A stretch of DNA of 64,000 bases from assembly GCA_029213195.1 (NCBI GenBank), contig JARGNI010000025.1:21132-85131 (forward strand), written 5' to 3'. The notes under the pieces were generated by a model, which was given only the letters and a program-made list of their open reading frames with translations, made no database searches and was not told the origin of the DNA. Both the position numbers and the translations under genes were made by a program. Shown piece after piece: positions 16,911-24,693 of this stretch; position 1 is the first letter of the stretch, and each line of letters begins with the position of its first letter. Source of the stretch: Verrucomicrobiales bacterium. GTDB taxonomy: Bacteria > Verrucomicrobiota > Verrucomicrobiia > Verrucomicrobiales > DEV007.

Positions 16911-17969
16911 CTAATCGAGCATCCGGAACTGCGTCCGTATGAATTCGGAAATACTGGGAGTCCCTCTCGGGTCAAAACCGTAGCGGAGAGCGTTCTCTAC
17001 CCCGAGTTCGTCGAGTCTTTTCTTCAGCGCCACACCGAAGGCAGGGTGGTGGATCACTTTTCCCGAAGTAGCGGTCTCCGGGAGGGGCGTCTCATCGAGA
17101 GGTCCCGAGTAGATCAAGAATGTGGGCGGGTCATCGGCACTGACGAACTCCCAGGGAGAGATTCGAGAGACCTTGGCTCGCAGAGACTCGGACACGGGAT
17201 GCTCAACCGGCTCTCCAAACATCTTGGGGAAGCTGCCATGCACCTTTTTCGACCCGCCGATGTTCTCTACGATCCAGTCGGGCATGAGATTGGTCGGACC
17301 ATTGATGGGGACGACACAGGTGACGCGAGTGGAAACCCGGCGAACCGGATTTTCCGATTCCGGATCGGCTTGATCGTCCAGGTAAGCGATGCAGAGGGCG
17401 ATGACAGCTCCGGCCGATCCGCCGGAGAGAGCGATCCTCCCTCCATCGAGATTTCTCTCGGGAGCTGCGTGACGAATGTGCTGGAGGGCGAGCAGGGCAT
17501 CTTCGAGTGGGATGGGAGAGAGGGATTCCTTTCCATCGACGAGACGATAGTTGACGCTGGCGCAGGCGATCCCATCGGCAAGATAGCCATCAGGAGAAAA
17601 ACTGCTCTTGTCTCCACTGACAAAGCCACCTCCGTGAAAATACACGAGAACGGGGAAGGGGGAGCCTGTGGGATTCTCCTTGGGCAGCCAGAGGTCGAAT
17701 TTCTGTCGCTCGTGTTCTCCGTAGGAGATATCGGCAAAGGTCGGTGGGGTCTTCGCCTTCTCTCGCCCCTTGCGGTCGGACTTCTCCTCCTGTTTCCGGG
17801 CTTCTCGATAGGCTTGGGCTTCCTCGAGGGTCAGCTTGCCATCCTCGTTGGCATCGGCTTCAGGGAAGCGCTCAAGTAATTGCGTGAGTCGTTCGGAAAG
17901 GGACGGCTTTTCGGCGGCTCCGAGAGTGGTCGCCAGCGTGAACAGGAGGATGGGGAAAAGGCGAATCAT
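16911..17969 (-). CDS. Secreted alpha/beta hydrolase with N-terminal EF-hand
   Basis: 352 residues. A signal peptide (1-19) is followed by a single EF-hand-like loop (residues 39-50, DANEDGKLTLEE) and a charged linker. The carboxylesterase-type fold shows the oxyanion-hole HGGG (112-115) and nucleophile elbow G-G-S185-A-G. The late Asp and the terminal His of the triad are not firmly placed; the C-terminal third lacks the usual 'H.F' motif and ends 'FIRTQF'. Related esterases in PVC bacteria often act on acetylated or feruloylated sugars. Its start overlaps the metalloprotease stop (ATGA), indicating coupled translation. Confidence 0.85.
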   Translation of the reverse strand: MIRLFPILLFTLATTLGAAEKPSLSERLTQLLERFPEADANEDGKLTLEEAQAYREARKQEEKSDRKGREKAKTPPTFADISYGEHERQKFDLWLPKENPTGSPFPVLVYFHGGGFVSGDKSSFSPDGYLADGIACASVNYRLVDGKESLSPIPLEDALLALQHIRHAAPERNLDGGRIALSGGSAGAVIALCIAYLDDQADPESENPVRRVSTRVTCVVPINGPTNLMPDWIVENIGGSKKVHGSFPKMFGEPVEHPVSESLRAKVSRISPWEFVSADDPPTFLIYSGPLDETPLPETATSGKVIHHPAFGVALKKRLDELGVENALRYGFDPRGTPSISEFIRTQFRMLD

Positions 17970-20557
17970 GGTTTCTCGAGGGCTTTGGTGATGAGGCGTT
18001 GCAAGTGAGTCGCGTGACGATCGGGGAGAAGTCGAGCGACGAGATTTCCATCTCTTTTGGTGAGCAGGTAGACGGCTTCGCTCTGTGCCTGGGCTACGTG
18101 TTTCGACTCGCCTTCCAGTCCACTGATTGCAATTAGTCGGCGAATGTATTCGACCTGGAGCGCTTCCCGGAATGTGTCCGCTCGACCGTCAGGATCTCCC
18201 TCCATGATCATCTGGTCGAGGTCTCCGAGGAGATCGGCGAGTGGATATCCATTCCCATACAATTCGGTATCGACAACCCGGGCGAGTGTCTTGGGGTGAA
18301 GCAGCTGATCGAGCACTCGCTTTTGCATTCCGAGGACCCGGTCGTGGATCTTGGGGTCTTCATTCGCTTCGAGATCGAAGAAGTCGAAGCCTCGTCTTTG
18401 GAGTTGGAGCCTGCTGAGGAGCTCCGGAGAGAAGGTCAGCGAACCCGGTCCAAAAAGATGGGAGTCGAGAGCGGCGATTGCCTCTTTCTGCCGATTCTCT
18501 GGCACTGGGGTCAATGGATTTGGGGGAGCACCAGCTTGATCATGAAAGGACCGATCGACGAGGATTCCGCCTGGATAGCGAGAGAGAACTTCGGCCGCTC
18601 GGGCGTAGGTTCTCATGAGAGAGGAGAAGGCTGTCCGGAGTTCGTGGTAACTTTCGCCTTCGACAGGAAACTGGTCGGCAAGGGTGGGCAAGGTGCTTTT
18701 CACCATTTTCATCTGATCGGCGGCGTGGGCGATGGGCTCGCTGGTCAGGTCGTTGATCATGGCCCGCGGATCGATTCCACGACCTGTTTGCCGCATGTCA
18801 TCAGCATCGTTGGCAAAGGCATGCTCTCGACGAGTCGACTCGGAGAGGACGGCAGAGACATCTTTTTCTGCTCCGTATCCGAATCGGATTGCCCAGTGAT
18901 CGTAGGGCCCGGGCACGATCGAGAAATAGTGTCCCTGGTCTGCTGGATCGGTGGCCAGGTTGATCGGTGAGTATTCCATTACCGAACCGGTCAGGCCGGT
19001 CTTGACGGTTCTCTCCTTGTCGTGAATCTCTTTCCGGTCATAGAGGTGGCTCGCCCGAAAATTATGATTGAGCCCCAGGGTATGACCAACTTCGTGAAGA
19101 ATCAGGTCAGTCAAGGCCTGGGTGATCAACTCGTCGGTATCGACGGGGCCATTTCCGAATCGCAGCGCCTGCGCGCGGAGGATGGCGGTGCCGCTGATTC
19201 GGCTTGCATGGAGGCAATGTCCTGCCTCGCAGTAATGGGGAGACTGATCCAAGGTGGAAGCAGGCGCTGCTTCCGAGGCCTCTCCCAGTTTTACAATTTC
19301 CCGCAAGCGAATTCGGTTGGTCAGGAAGATATACTCAAGCATGATGTCTGCTCCGAGGATCTGTCCCGTCCTTGGATTTACGAAACTGGGACCGTAGCCA
19401 CCAAAGGGTGGGTTGGGGGATGAGGTCCAGCGGAGGACGTGATACCGAACATCGTCGGCATCCCATTCCGCATCGTCAGGTTGGATTCTGACTTCGATGG
19501 CATTGGAGATCCCAGCCGATTCGAAGGCAAGGTTCCAGGCGAGAACGGCATCTCGAATCGTATCTCGAAGTTCGATCGGGGTGGTGTTTTCGATCCACCA
19601 GGTAATCGGCTCGACAGGGGGCGAGAGTTTCGCCTTGGGCTTCTCTTTCTTCAAATGCCACCGATGCACGAGGTCTCGGTAGGGGGCGCTGGACTTCGAG
19701 GTCAGGTCGGTGACCTGGGTTGTAAAGAAGCCGACTCGAGGGTCATCCAATCGCGGTTTGTAGTCATTCTCGGGGAGGGGGAGCAGACTGTGTTGGATCT
19801 TGAGGGTAACAAAGCGAGAGTCTGCGACATCCTCTTCCCCTCGCTTCGAAGGGTGCAGGTTCTCGAACACATACTGGACTCGGAATAGCGTATTGTCGGG
19901 AAAGCTCTTCGACTCGAGAAATCGAGTTCGATCCTTGGAGAGATCGCCGAGAGAGAAGCGGTCGCCCTTGTCGTCCTTCTTCTTTCCTGGCTTGATCTGG
20001 CGAAAGAATTCTTTGAGAAAGATTTCGTCCGCTTCGACGAGATAGCGATTCTGATTTGGGGAGGCAGCAATGATCTTGGGGGTCGCCAGGATCGCATCGG
20101 AGATGTTGGCGGAGGAAGCACGAGAGAGAGCGCTGTCAGGCCGAAAGTAGAAGCCACTGTTTTCCGCAACAAACTCGATTCGATCAAAGTGTCTGCGAAT
20201 TCGGAAGATTTTCGCGGGAGCAAACTGACCGCGGAAAAAACCAAGAGAGGGAACGCCGTCGAGGGTATGACTGAAGTGGATGAACTCGGGTCCATCGTTT
20301 CTTTCAGAAAGCTGTGTTTTCCGAATTTCGAGGTAGAGGGTCCCGGTTTCTCGGTCCTGGTGAAGGGGGAAGAGACCGGGAAGCGTTTCGCATTTTTCGA
20401 GAACTTCGGTAAAGGATTTCTTGGAATCGTCCGGGCTTTCCTTCTCTTTCTTCTCCTCGGCACAATGCAGGGAACAGAGGAAACACAGCGAAACGGTCAG
20501 GAACAAGAGCGAGAGTTTTCGCCAGAGGCGAATTATTCGGAGTCGGGAAGAGGCCAT
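17966..20557 (-). CDS. Zinc-dependent metalloprotease (DUF5117/DUF4953 family)
   Basis: 863 residues from the ATG at 20557 (an ATG at 20578 would add seven). An N-terminal hydrophobic signal is followed by DUF5118/DUF5117-like regions. The catalytic zinc motif HEVGHTLGLNH lies at about residue 488, with the 'NFRAS' continuation and a downstream 'SVMEYSPIN' Met-turn, as in metzincins. These large secreted proteases are common in Bacteroidota and PVC bacteria. They are thought to degrade external protein; the substrate is unknown. The gene is followed, with a 4-bp overlap, by the alpha/beta hydrolase. Confidence 0.9.
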   Translation of the reverse strand: MASSRLRIIRLWRKLSLLFLTVSLCFLCSLHCAEEKKEKESPDDSKKSFTEVLEKCETLPGLFPLHQDRETGTLYLEIRKTQLSERNDGPEFIHFSHTLDGVPSLGFFRGQFAPAKIFRIRRHFDRIEFVAENSGFYFRPDSALSRASSANISDAILATPKIIAASPNQNRYLVEADEIFLKEFFRQIKPGKKKDDKGDRFSLGDLSKDRTRFLESKSFPDNTLFRVQYVFENLHPSKRGEEDVADSRFVTLKIQHSLLPLPENDYKPRLDDPRVGFFTTQVTDLTSKSSAPYRDLVHRWHLKKEKPKAKLSPPVEPITWWIENTTPIELRDTIRDAVLAWNLAFESAGISNAIEVRIQPDDAEWDADDVRYHVLRWTSSPNPPFGGYGPSFVNPRTGQILGADIMLEYIFLTNRIRLREIVKLGEASEAAPASTLDQSPHYCEAGHCLHASRISGTAILRAQALRFGNGPVDTDELITQALTDLILHEVGHTLGLNHNFRASHLYDRKEIHDKERTVKTGLTGSVMEYSPINLATDPADQGHYFSIVPGPYDHWAIRFGYGAEKDVSAVLSESTRREHAFANDADDMRQTGRGIDPRAMINDLTSEPIAHAADQMKMVKSTLPTLADQFPVEGESYHELRTAFSSLMRTYARAAEVLSRYPGGILVDRSFHDQAGAPPNPLTPVPENRQKEAIAALDSHLFGPGSLTFSPELLSRLQLQRRGFDFFDLEANEDPKIHDRVLGMQKRVLDQLLHPKTLARVVDTELYGNGYPLADLLGDLDQMIMEGDPDGRADTFREALQVEYIRRLIAISGLEGESKHVAQAQSEAVYLLTKRDGNLVARLLPDRHATHLQRLITKALEKP

Positions 20558-20639
20558 AAATTCGAAGGAAAAGAGCATTGAAGTCGAAATTCGATCGTCC
20601 TATAGTTTGCCCACTTTGTGAAGAAAACTCACTCCTAAT

Positions 20640-21125
20640 ATGCGAAAGAATATTCTCATTCTCACCCTGATTGGCCTGGCCGCTCCCGTTGCGAGCGTGC
20701 AGGCGGAAGACATCGACTTTGCCACCCAGATTTATCCGTTCGTGAAGTCGGGTTGCGTGAAGTGCCATCAGCCTGCCTACGAAGACGAGCGGGGCCGGAC
20801 CCGCAAGCCCAAGGGAGGATTCGTCCTCTCCACCAAGGCTGGAATCATGGAGTCCGAGGGAGAAGATGGTGACAAGTTCATCGTCCCAGGGAAGCCTGAC
20901 GAGAGCCGTATGCTCCAGGTCACGAAGCTGCCGATCGATGACGATATGCACTTCCCACCTGAAGGAAAGGCGCCTCAGTGGACTGAAGCTGAGAAAGAGC
21001 TTTTCGCCAAGTGGATCGAAGCGGGTGCCGACTTCGGTGACTGGACCGAAGATCCCAAGCCGGGAGAAGGCCTCGAATGGGACGGAAAAGAGAAGGCTGC
21101 CGGAACGGTAGAGACCTTCGACTAG
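20640..21125 (+). CDS. Secreted cytochrome c-like (PSCyt1) domain protein
   Basis: 161 residues. The signal peptide ends near 'SVQAE', and a single planctomycete-type cytochrome domain follows with haem motif C39-V-K-C42-H43. The family elements 'IVPGKPDESRM' and 'MHFPPEGK' are present. It is a stand-alone version of the domain fused to LRRs at the left edge of the window. Likely role: a periplasmic or surface electron carrier or haem-binding protein; no experimental function is known for the domain. It is divergent from the metalloprotease and ends just before a strong terminator. Confidence 0.9.
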   Translation: MRKNILILTLIGLAAPVASVQAEDIDFATQIYPFVKSGCVKCHQPAYEDERGRTRKPKGGFVLSTKAGIMESEGEDGDKFIVPGKPDESRMLQVTKLPIDDDMHFPPEGKAPQWTEAEKELFAKWIEAGADFGDWTEDPKPGEGLEWDGKEKAAGTVETFD

Positions 21126-21154
21126 TCTGATTTCTCACAGAACTTTTTTGAAAC

Positions 21155-21185
21155 AAAGGCCGGGGCGAATGCTCCGGCCTTTTTT
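21155..21185 (+). terminator. Rho-independent terminator after the cytochrome gene
   Basis: AGGCCGG (21157-21163) pairs with CCGGCCT (21174-21180). The stem is extended inward by three further pairs, including one G-T, around a GAAT tetraloop, and is followed by a T-run (21180-21185). The A-run before it also allows use from the minus strand, where the tandem NIPSNAP gene ends elsewhere. Confidence 0.88.
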
Positions 21186-21213
21186 CGTTTTCGAGCGTAA
21201 CCCGTGACCGCCT

Positions 21214-21966
21214 TTACCGAACAGGGGAGTAGTCAGTGGTTTCGAGGAAAACGCTTTTTACCCCTTTCTTCACAAGGAGGCGCCCATTGGCTTCCGATGC
21301 CTTGCGAGCGGCCTGCCAGGCGGGGTCTTCGGAGAATGCCTTGAAGGAAGCATTGCGGGCGTCTTCGGAGGGAGCCGAGATGAAGTAGAGGAGGGTGTTG
21401 TTCGTCCCTTGCTGGCCGTCAGAAAGATGGAAGTAGTAGAGATTGGTGATTCCGTGCTTCTCGAAGAGGCCGACCGTGTGATCACGAAAGCGAGCATCGA
21501 GGTCATCGAGTTTTCCTTCGCTCGTGGTGTAGGTCCGCATCTCGTAGAACGGCGATTTTTCCGGATTCGGGAGGTTTTTGATCGGGGAGTAATCAGTGGG
21601 CTCGAGGAAAACCGAGTCGACTTTTTCGACCAGTTTTCCACCCTGGGTCGAGTCTTGATAGACCGACTTCCACTCGGGATCTTCTCGAAAGCGTTTCCAC
21701 GAAGCATCACGTGCCTCTTTGTCAGGGTATCCGAGAAGGTAAATCAGGAGGTTGTCCTCATTCTGCACCGGCACCCAGTAGATAAGGTTGGTCATCCCAT
21801 GCTTTTCAAAGAGCGCAACGGTATGGTCCCGAAACCGAGCGTGAAGCTGCTCCAGTTTCCCTTCGTTGGCATGATAGGTCCGCAATTCGTAGCAGGTGAG
21901 ATCCTCAGCAGATTGAAGGGGATAGACCAGGGCGAAAAGAATGGCGAGGAAGGGGATGGTTTTCAT
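21214..21966 (-). CDS. Secreted tandem NIPSNAP-domain protein
   Basis: 250 residues with a signal peptide ('FLAILFALVYPLQSAE'). Two consecutive NIPSNAP domains are about 24-135 and 140-250. Each begins with a 'YE(L/M)RTY' strand and carries 'RFRDHTV.LFEKHG(M/I)TN' and an 'FLE(P/T)TDYSP' end. The ferredoxin-like NIPSNAP fold is related to dimeric alpha/beta-barrel proteins; bacterial members are mostly uncharacterised. The near-identity of the two halves indicates internal duplication, giving a covalent 'dimer'. The start at 21966 fits the signal peptide; the frame upstream of it overlaps other genes. Confidence 0.9.
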   Translation of the reverse strand: MKTIPFLAILFALVYPLQSAEDLTCYELRTYHANEGKLEQLHARFRDHTVALFEKHGMTNLIYWVPVQNEDNLLIYLLGYPDKEARDASWKRFREDPEWKSVYQDSTQGGKLVEKVDSVFLEPTDYSPIKNLPNPEKSPFYEMRTYTTSEGKLDDLDARFRDHTVGLFEKHGITNLYYFHLSDGQQGTNNTLLYFISAPSEDARNASFKAFSEDPAWQAARKASEANGRLLVKKGVKSVFLETTDYSPVR

Positions 21967-21974
21967 GAGAAGAA

Positions 21975-22364
21975 TTATTCGAGCGGAGGTTTGGGGCGGT
22001 ATCGCGATATCACATAGCCTCCGAGGAGGATAACAGAGAAAGTCAGTGCGAGTCCGAAGATGATGCGCAGGGAGGCTGTGAGAGAGAGCAGCACACTCAT
22101 GATGCCGACGACGGCACCTACAAGTAGGACGGCAACAAAACCGACGCGGAGGACCCGGGTCAGCCAGTGATCTGACTCCTCTCCCTCTTCTAGTTGGGAA
22201 GGGTCGATTGGCTGATCGGAGACGGCAACTCGAAATCCACCCACCGTGCGCGGCCCCCAGAGAAAACCAGTGCCTTCGTTGAGAATTTCGGCGTGATATC
22301 CCTCCTGGCGTTTTTGCTCCACAAAGAAGCTGGCCTCTTCGAAGCTCGTAAATTTCTCGATCAT
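21975..22364 (-). CDS. Small membrane protein with N-terminal signal-transducing-like domain (hypothetical)
   Basis: 129 residues. The cytosolic N-terminal 60 residues include 'FTSFEEASFFVEQKRQEGYHAEIL', a pattern seen in small ferredoxin-like proteins that sit next to membrane segments. Two hydrophobic segments follow (about 72-95 and 100-120). Function is unknown. The ATG at 22364 overlaps the DUF423 stop (ATGA), supporting this start and coupled translation. Confidence 0.75.
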   Translation of the reverse strand: MIEKFTSFEEASFFVEQKRQEGYHAEILNEGTGFLWGPRTVGGFRVAVSDQPIDPSQLEEGEESDHWLTRVLRVGFVAVLLVGAVVGIMSVLLSLTASLRIIFGLALTFSVILLGGYVISRYRPKPPLE

Positions 22365-22729
22365 TCGTTCTCGAGGGATTGCTGGGAAGCAAAAATCCAG
22401 CGCGCCCATCCCACGAGGAAGGACACTCCTCCCAGCGGAGTGATGGCTCCGAGTTTCCCGATGTCTGAGAGTGCGAGGGCATAGAGGCTCCCACTGAAGA
22501 GAAGGATCCCAACAAGAAAGCAGAAGAATCCCGGTGATCTTCCTCCACGCAGGGCGACCACGAACATGGCCAGACCGTGAATGAGGTGATAGAGAGTTGC
22601 CGTTTCCCAGTTGTCGAGCCGACCGGTTTCTTCCAGCCTGCTTTCCAGACCATGGGCACCGAATGCTCCGAGGGCGATGGCCAGGAACACGAGCGTGGCA
22701 GCAAGGCGAACTTTGGCCGAAGATTTCAT
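22361..22729 (-). CDS. DUF423 family membrane protein
   Basis: 122 residues with four hydrophobic segments and the DUF423 pattern 'ALGAFGAHGL', 'ATLYHLIHGLA', 'FLVGILLFSGSLYAL' and 'ITPLGGVSFLVGW'. The family (YgdD in Escherichia coli) is a small conserved inner-membrane protein of unknown function. It is translationally coupled to the next small membrane protein gene. Confidence 0.93.
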   Translation of the reverse strand: MKSSAKVRLAATLVFLAIALGAFGAHGLESRLEETGRLDNWETATLYHLIHGLAMFVVALRGGRSPGFFCFLVGILLFSGSLYALALSDIGKLGAITPLGGVSFLVGWARWIFASQQSLENE

Positions 22730-22777
22730 GAAGGAAGCAAACGCGAATCCACCAACTCTGGCAAGGGCCGGATACAG

Positions 22778-22803
22778 AAAAGACCGATCTGGGTAGATCG
22801 GTC
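22778..22803 (-). terminator. Hairpin with T-run, minus strand
   Basis: GACCGATCT (22782-22790) and AGATCGGTC (22795-22803) make a perfect 9-bp stem with a 4-nt loop. On the minus strand it is followed by TTTT. It lies about 185 bp downstream of the anti-sigma-like gene and just upstream of the DUF423 gene, so it probably ends the sigma/anti-sigma transcript. A second, T-less hairpin (TCTCGTC 22954-22960 with GACGAGA 22969-22975) sits closer to the stop. Confidence 0.65.
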
Positions 22804-22987
22804 TCTGCTGGTATTAGGAGGAAATGTTGTGCGGGTGATCCGTAGATCGGGGCGAACCTTCAAGGCCGTCACTCTGGCTATCTTAGCGAGGACGGGACCC
22901 TTGTCATTTCTAAATTCTCATTTTCGAGAACGCGAGAACGTATTTGACAATAGTCTCGTCTCGGGAAGGACGAGATCAAGGCCTTCA

Positions 22988-23878
22988 CTAACGTCGGAGA
23001 GAGCGCGATTCGATCGCGTAGCCTGCCGCGGTGATCGAAACGGCCTGAGTGTCGACGATGGAGATTTTTCCATTTTCCAGCGTTTCCAGCAGGGCCACCT
23101 CATGCAGGCGGATCAGTCCGGACACCGGGTCGATTTCCAATTGTCCGGCTTGCGCCGCGGTCACAGGGAAGTCGGGTTTCGATTTCGATGAAAACGACGC
23201 ATTCTCCGCCGTCAAGAAGGCCGTGTTGGCTTCACTGGGATCCGTCCGCAGGCGGATCTCTTCGGCAGAGATGAGAAACGAACGATATCGCAATCGCACA
23301 TTTCCGGAGTAGACGAGATGCTGGGATTCCTGGGAGACGGAATCCGAATCGATTTCGATTCGTTCTTCTCGGGACACGGAATCCTCCGAAGCAAGCATGA
23401 CGGGTATGGGATAGGTCCATTCGGCGTCGAGGGTGGCTGCCTTCGCACCCTCGGGAATCGGTGAGAGCGAACCTGGAGAGGCAACGATGACATCGACTTC
23501 GCCGCGATAGCGAGTGCCAGGTCGCGTGGTCCGTGAGGCCGCAGCTGCCGAGTCGGACGTCTTGGCTTCGTCCGGAGTGAACCTCACTGAAAACTGAATC
23601 TCCGAGTGAGCCCGCTCAGAACTGCGGTAAGGAAAAGAACTGAGGACGCCGATGAGAAGGAGGAGAAGAGCCGCCACCGAGCCCACCCCAACCGTCCAGG
23701 TGCGCCAGTTCAAGCTAGGGGGTGGGGTTGGGACAATCGTCTTTCGCTCCACGGTGGCCATCAAAATGGAATCGACGAGTTCGGTATCGGCCCCTTTACC
23801 GTTTCTCGCGAATTCCTGCAGAGCACTGTGAACCAGGGCCTCGTCGGGAGAGATGTCGGAGGAAGAATTTGATTTCAT
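22988..23878 (-). CDS. Putative anti-sigma factor with periplasmic LptA/OstA-like domain
   Basis: 296 residues. The N-terminal 55 residues are cytosolic and contain 'ALVHSALQEFARNGKGADTELV', which could be a short anti-sigma region. One membrane segment follows (about 63-85). The periplasmic part includes 'YSGNVRLRYRSFLISAEEIRLR', which resembles the repeating strand of the OstA/LptA beta-jellyroll. Its start overlaps the upstream ECF sigma gene by 4 bp (ATGA), which is the main evidence for an anti-sigma role. No zinc-binding HxxxCxxC motif is present. The family was not recognised with certainty. Confidence 0.65.
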   Translation of the reverse strand: MKSNSSSDISPDEALVHSALQEFARNGKGADTELVDSILMATVERKTIVPTPPPSLNWRTWTVGVGSVAALLLLLIGVLSSFPYRSSERAHSEIQFSVRFTPDEAKTSDSAAAASRTTRPGTRYRGEVDVIVASPGSLSPIPEGAKAATLDAEWTYPIPVMLASEDSVSREERIEIDSDSVSQESQHLVYSGNVRLRYRSFLISAEEIRLRTDPSEANTAFLTAENASFSSKSKPDFPVTAAQAGQLEIDPVSGLIRLHEVALLETLENGKISIVDTQAVSITAAGYAIESRSLRR

Positions 23879-24459
23879 GATTCGTGAGATGGGTAAACGG
23901 AGGGCCCCGATTTATGTTCGAGGCATTGCTTGAGAGACTCGCGTGCTCTTTGAAGACGTTTGCGGATCGCAGCAGGTCCCAACCCGAGTTTTGCAGAAGC
24001 CTCTTCGCTGGTGCAGCCTTCGAAATACGTCACTTCAATCACCTCCCGCAATCCTTCGGGAAGTCTGCGGAGGCAGTCCTCCAAAGCGGCAAAGAGATCA
24101 CTGGATCCTTCGACCCGGGCGGTTTGCCAGGCTGCGATATCGGAATCGATCTGCGCGATTTGGGTGTCGGTGAGAGTGTATCTCTTGTTCTTTCGCAGCC
24201 ACTCCCGCCACTTGTTTCGAACGATGCCTCGCATCCAGGTCGCAAAATCACGGGTGACGTCGAATGTCCTGACCTTGTCGTAGGCGATGATGAAGGCATC
24301 CTGTACAATGTCGCGAGCGGTCGCCTCGTCTTGGGTCAGCGATTGCGCATACACCACCAGCTCCCGGTGATGCAGACGCACCAGTTCGCTGAAGTCCTGA
24401 TCCGTTGTTGGATCAAGTTCACGTTTCTGGGAAGGATTACTGATAGCGACAATCTGCAT
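23875..24459 (-). CDS. ECF-type RNA polymerase sigma factor
   Basis: 194 residues with sigma2 ('LVRLHHRELVVYAQSLTQ', 'ARDIVQDAFIIAYDKVRTFD', 'FATWMRGIVRNKW') and sigma4 ('CLRRLPEGLREVIEVTYFEG', 'SEEASAKLGLGPAAIRKRLQRARESL') regions. This is the two-domain layout of extracytoplasmic-function sigma factors, close to the form widespread in PVC bacteria. It directs RNA polymerase to a small regulon, presumably released by the membrane protein encoded next to it. The 234-bp region before its start is shared with the divergent beta-propeller gene at 24694, which may be a target. No autoregulatory promoter could be assigned with confidence. Confidence 0.93.
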   Translation of the reverse strand: MQIVAISNPSQKRELDPTTDQDFSELVRLHHRELVVYAQSLTQDEATARDIVQDAFIIAYDKVRTFDVTRDFATWMRGIVRNKWREWLRKNKRYTLTDTQIAQIDSDIAAWQTARVEGSSDLFAALEDCLRRLPEGLREVIEVTYFEGCTSEEASAKLGLGPAAIRKRLQRARESLKQCLEHKSGPSVYPSHES

Positions 24460-24693
24460 CGAACACTACCTATTGACCAGTGATTCCGAAATTGTGACCA
24501 GACTTTGACCTCTTTTCTCAGTGGATAAGTTGAGCTAATCCTAAAAAGAGGGATTTGGGGAGAGGGGAGAGAAATGATCGGGTCGGCCGTGTCTTGCCAT
24601 TAGAGAAATTAATACACGCGATTTCGATGGATTTTCCTTTTGCCTCGCATTTCGCCTTCTTCTACACTTGGTGGTACAGCTCTCGAGTTCTCT

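Noticed and set aside
21967..22704. N-terminal extension of the tandem NIPSNAP gene to 496 codons
   Set aside because: It overlaps two small membrane-protein genes in another frame, and the signal peptide begins at 21966.
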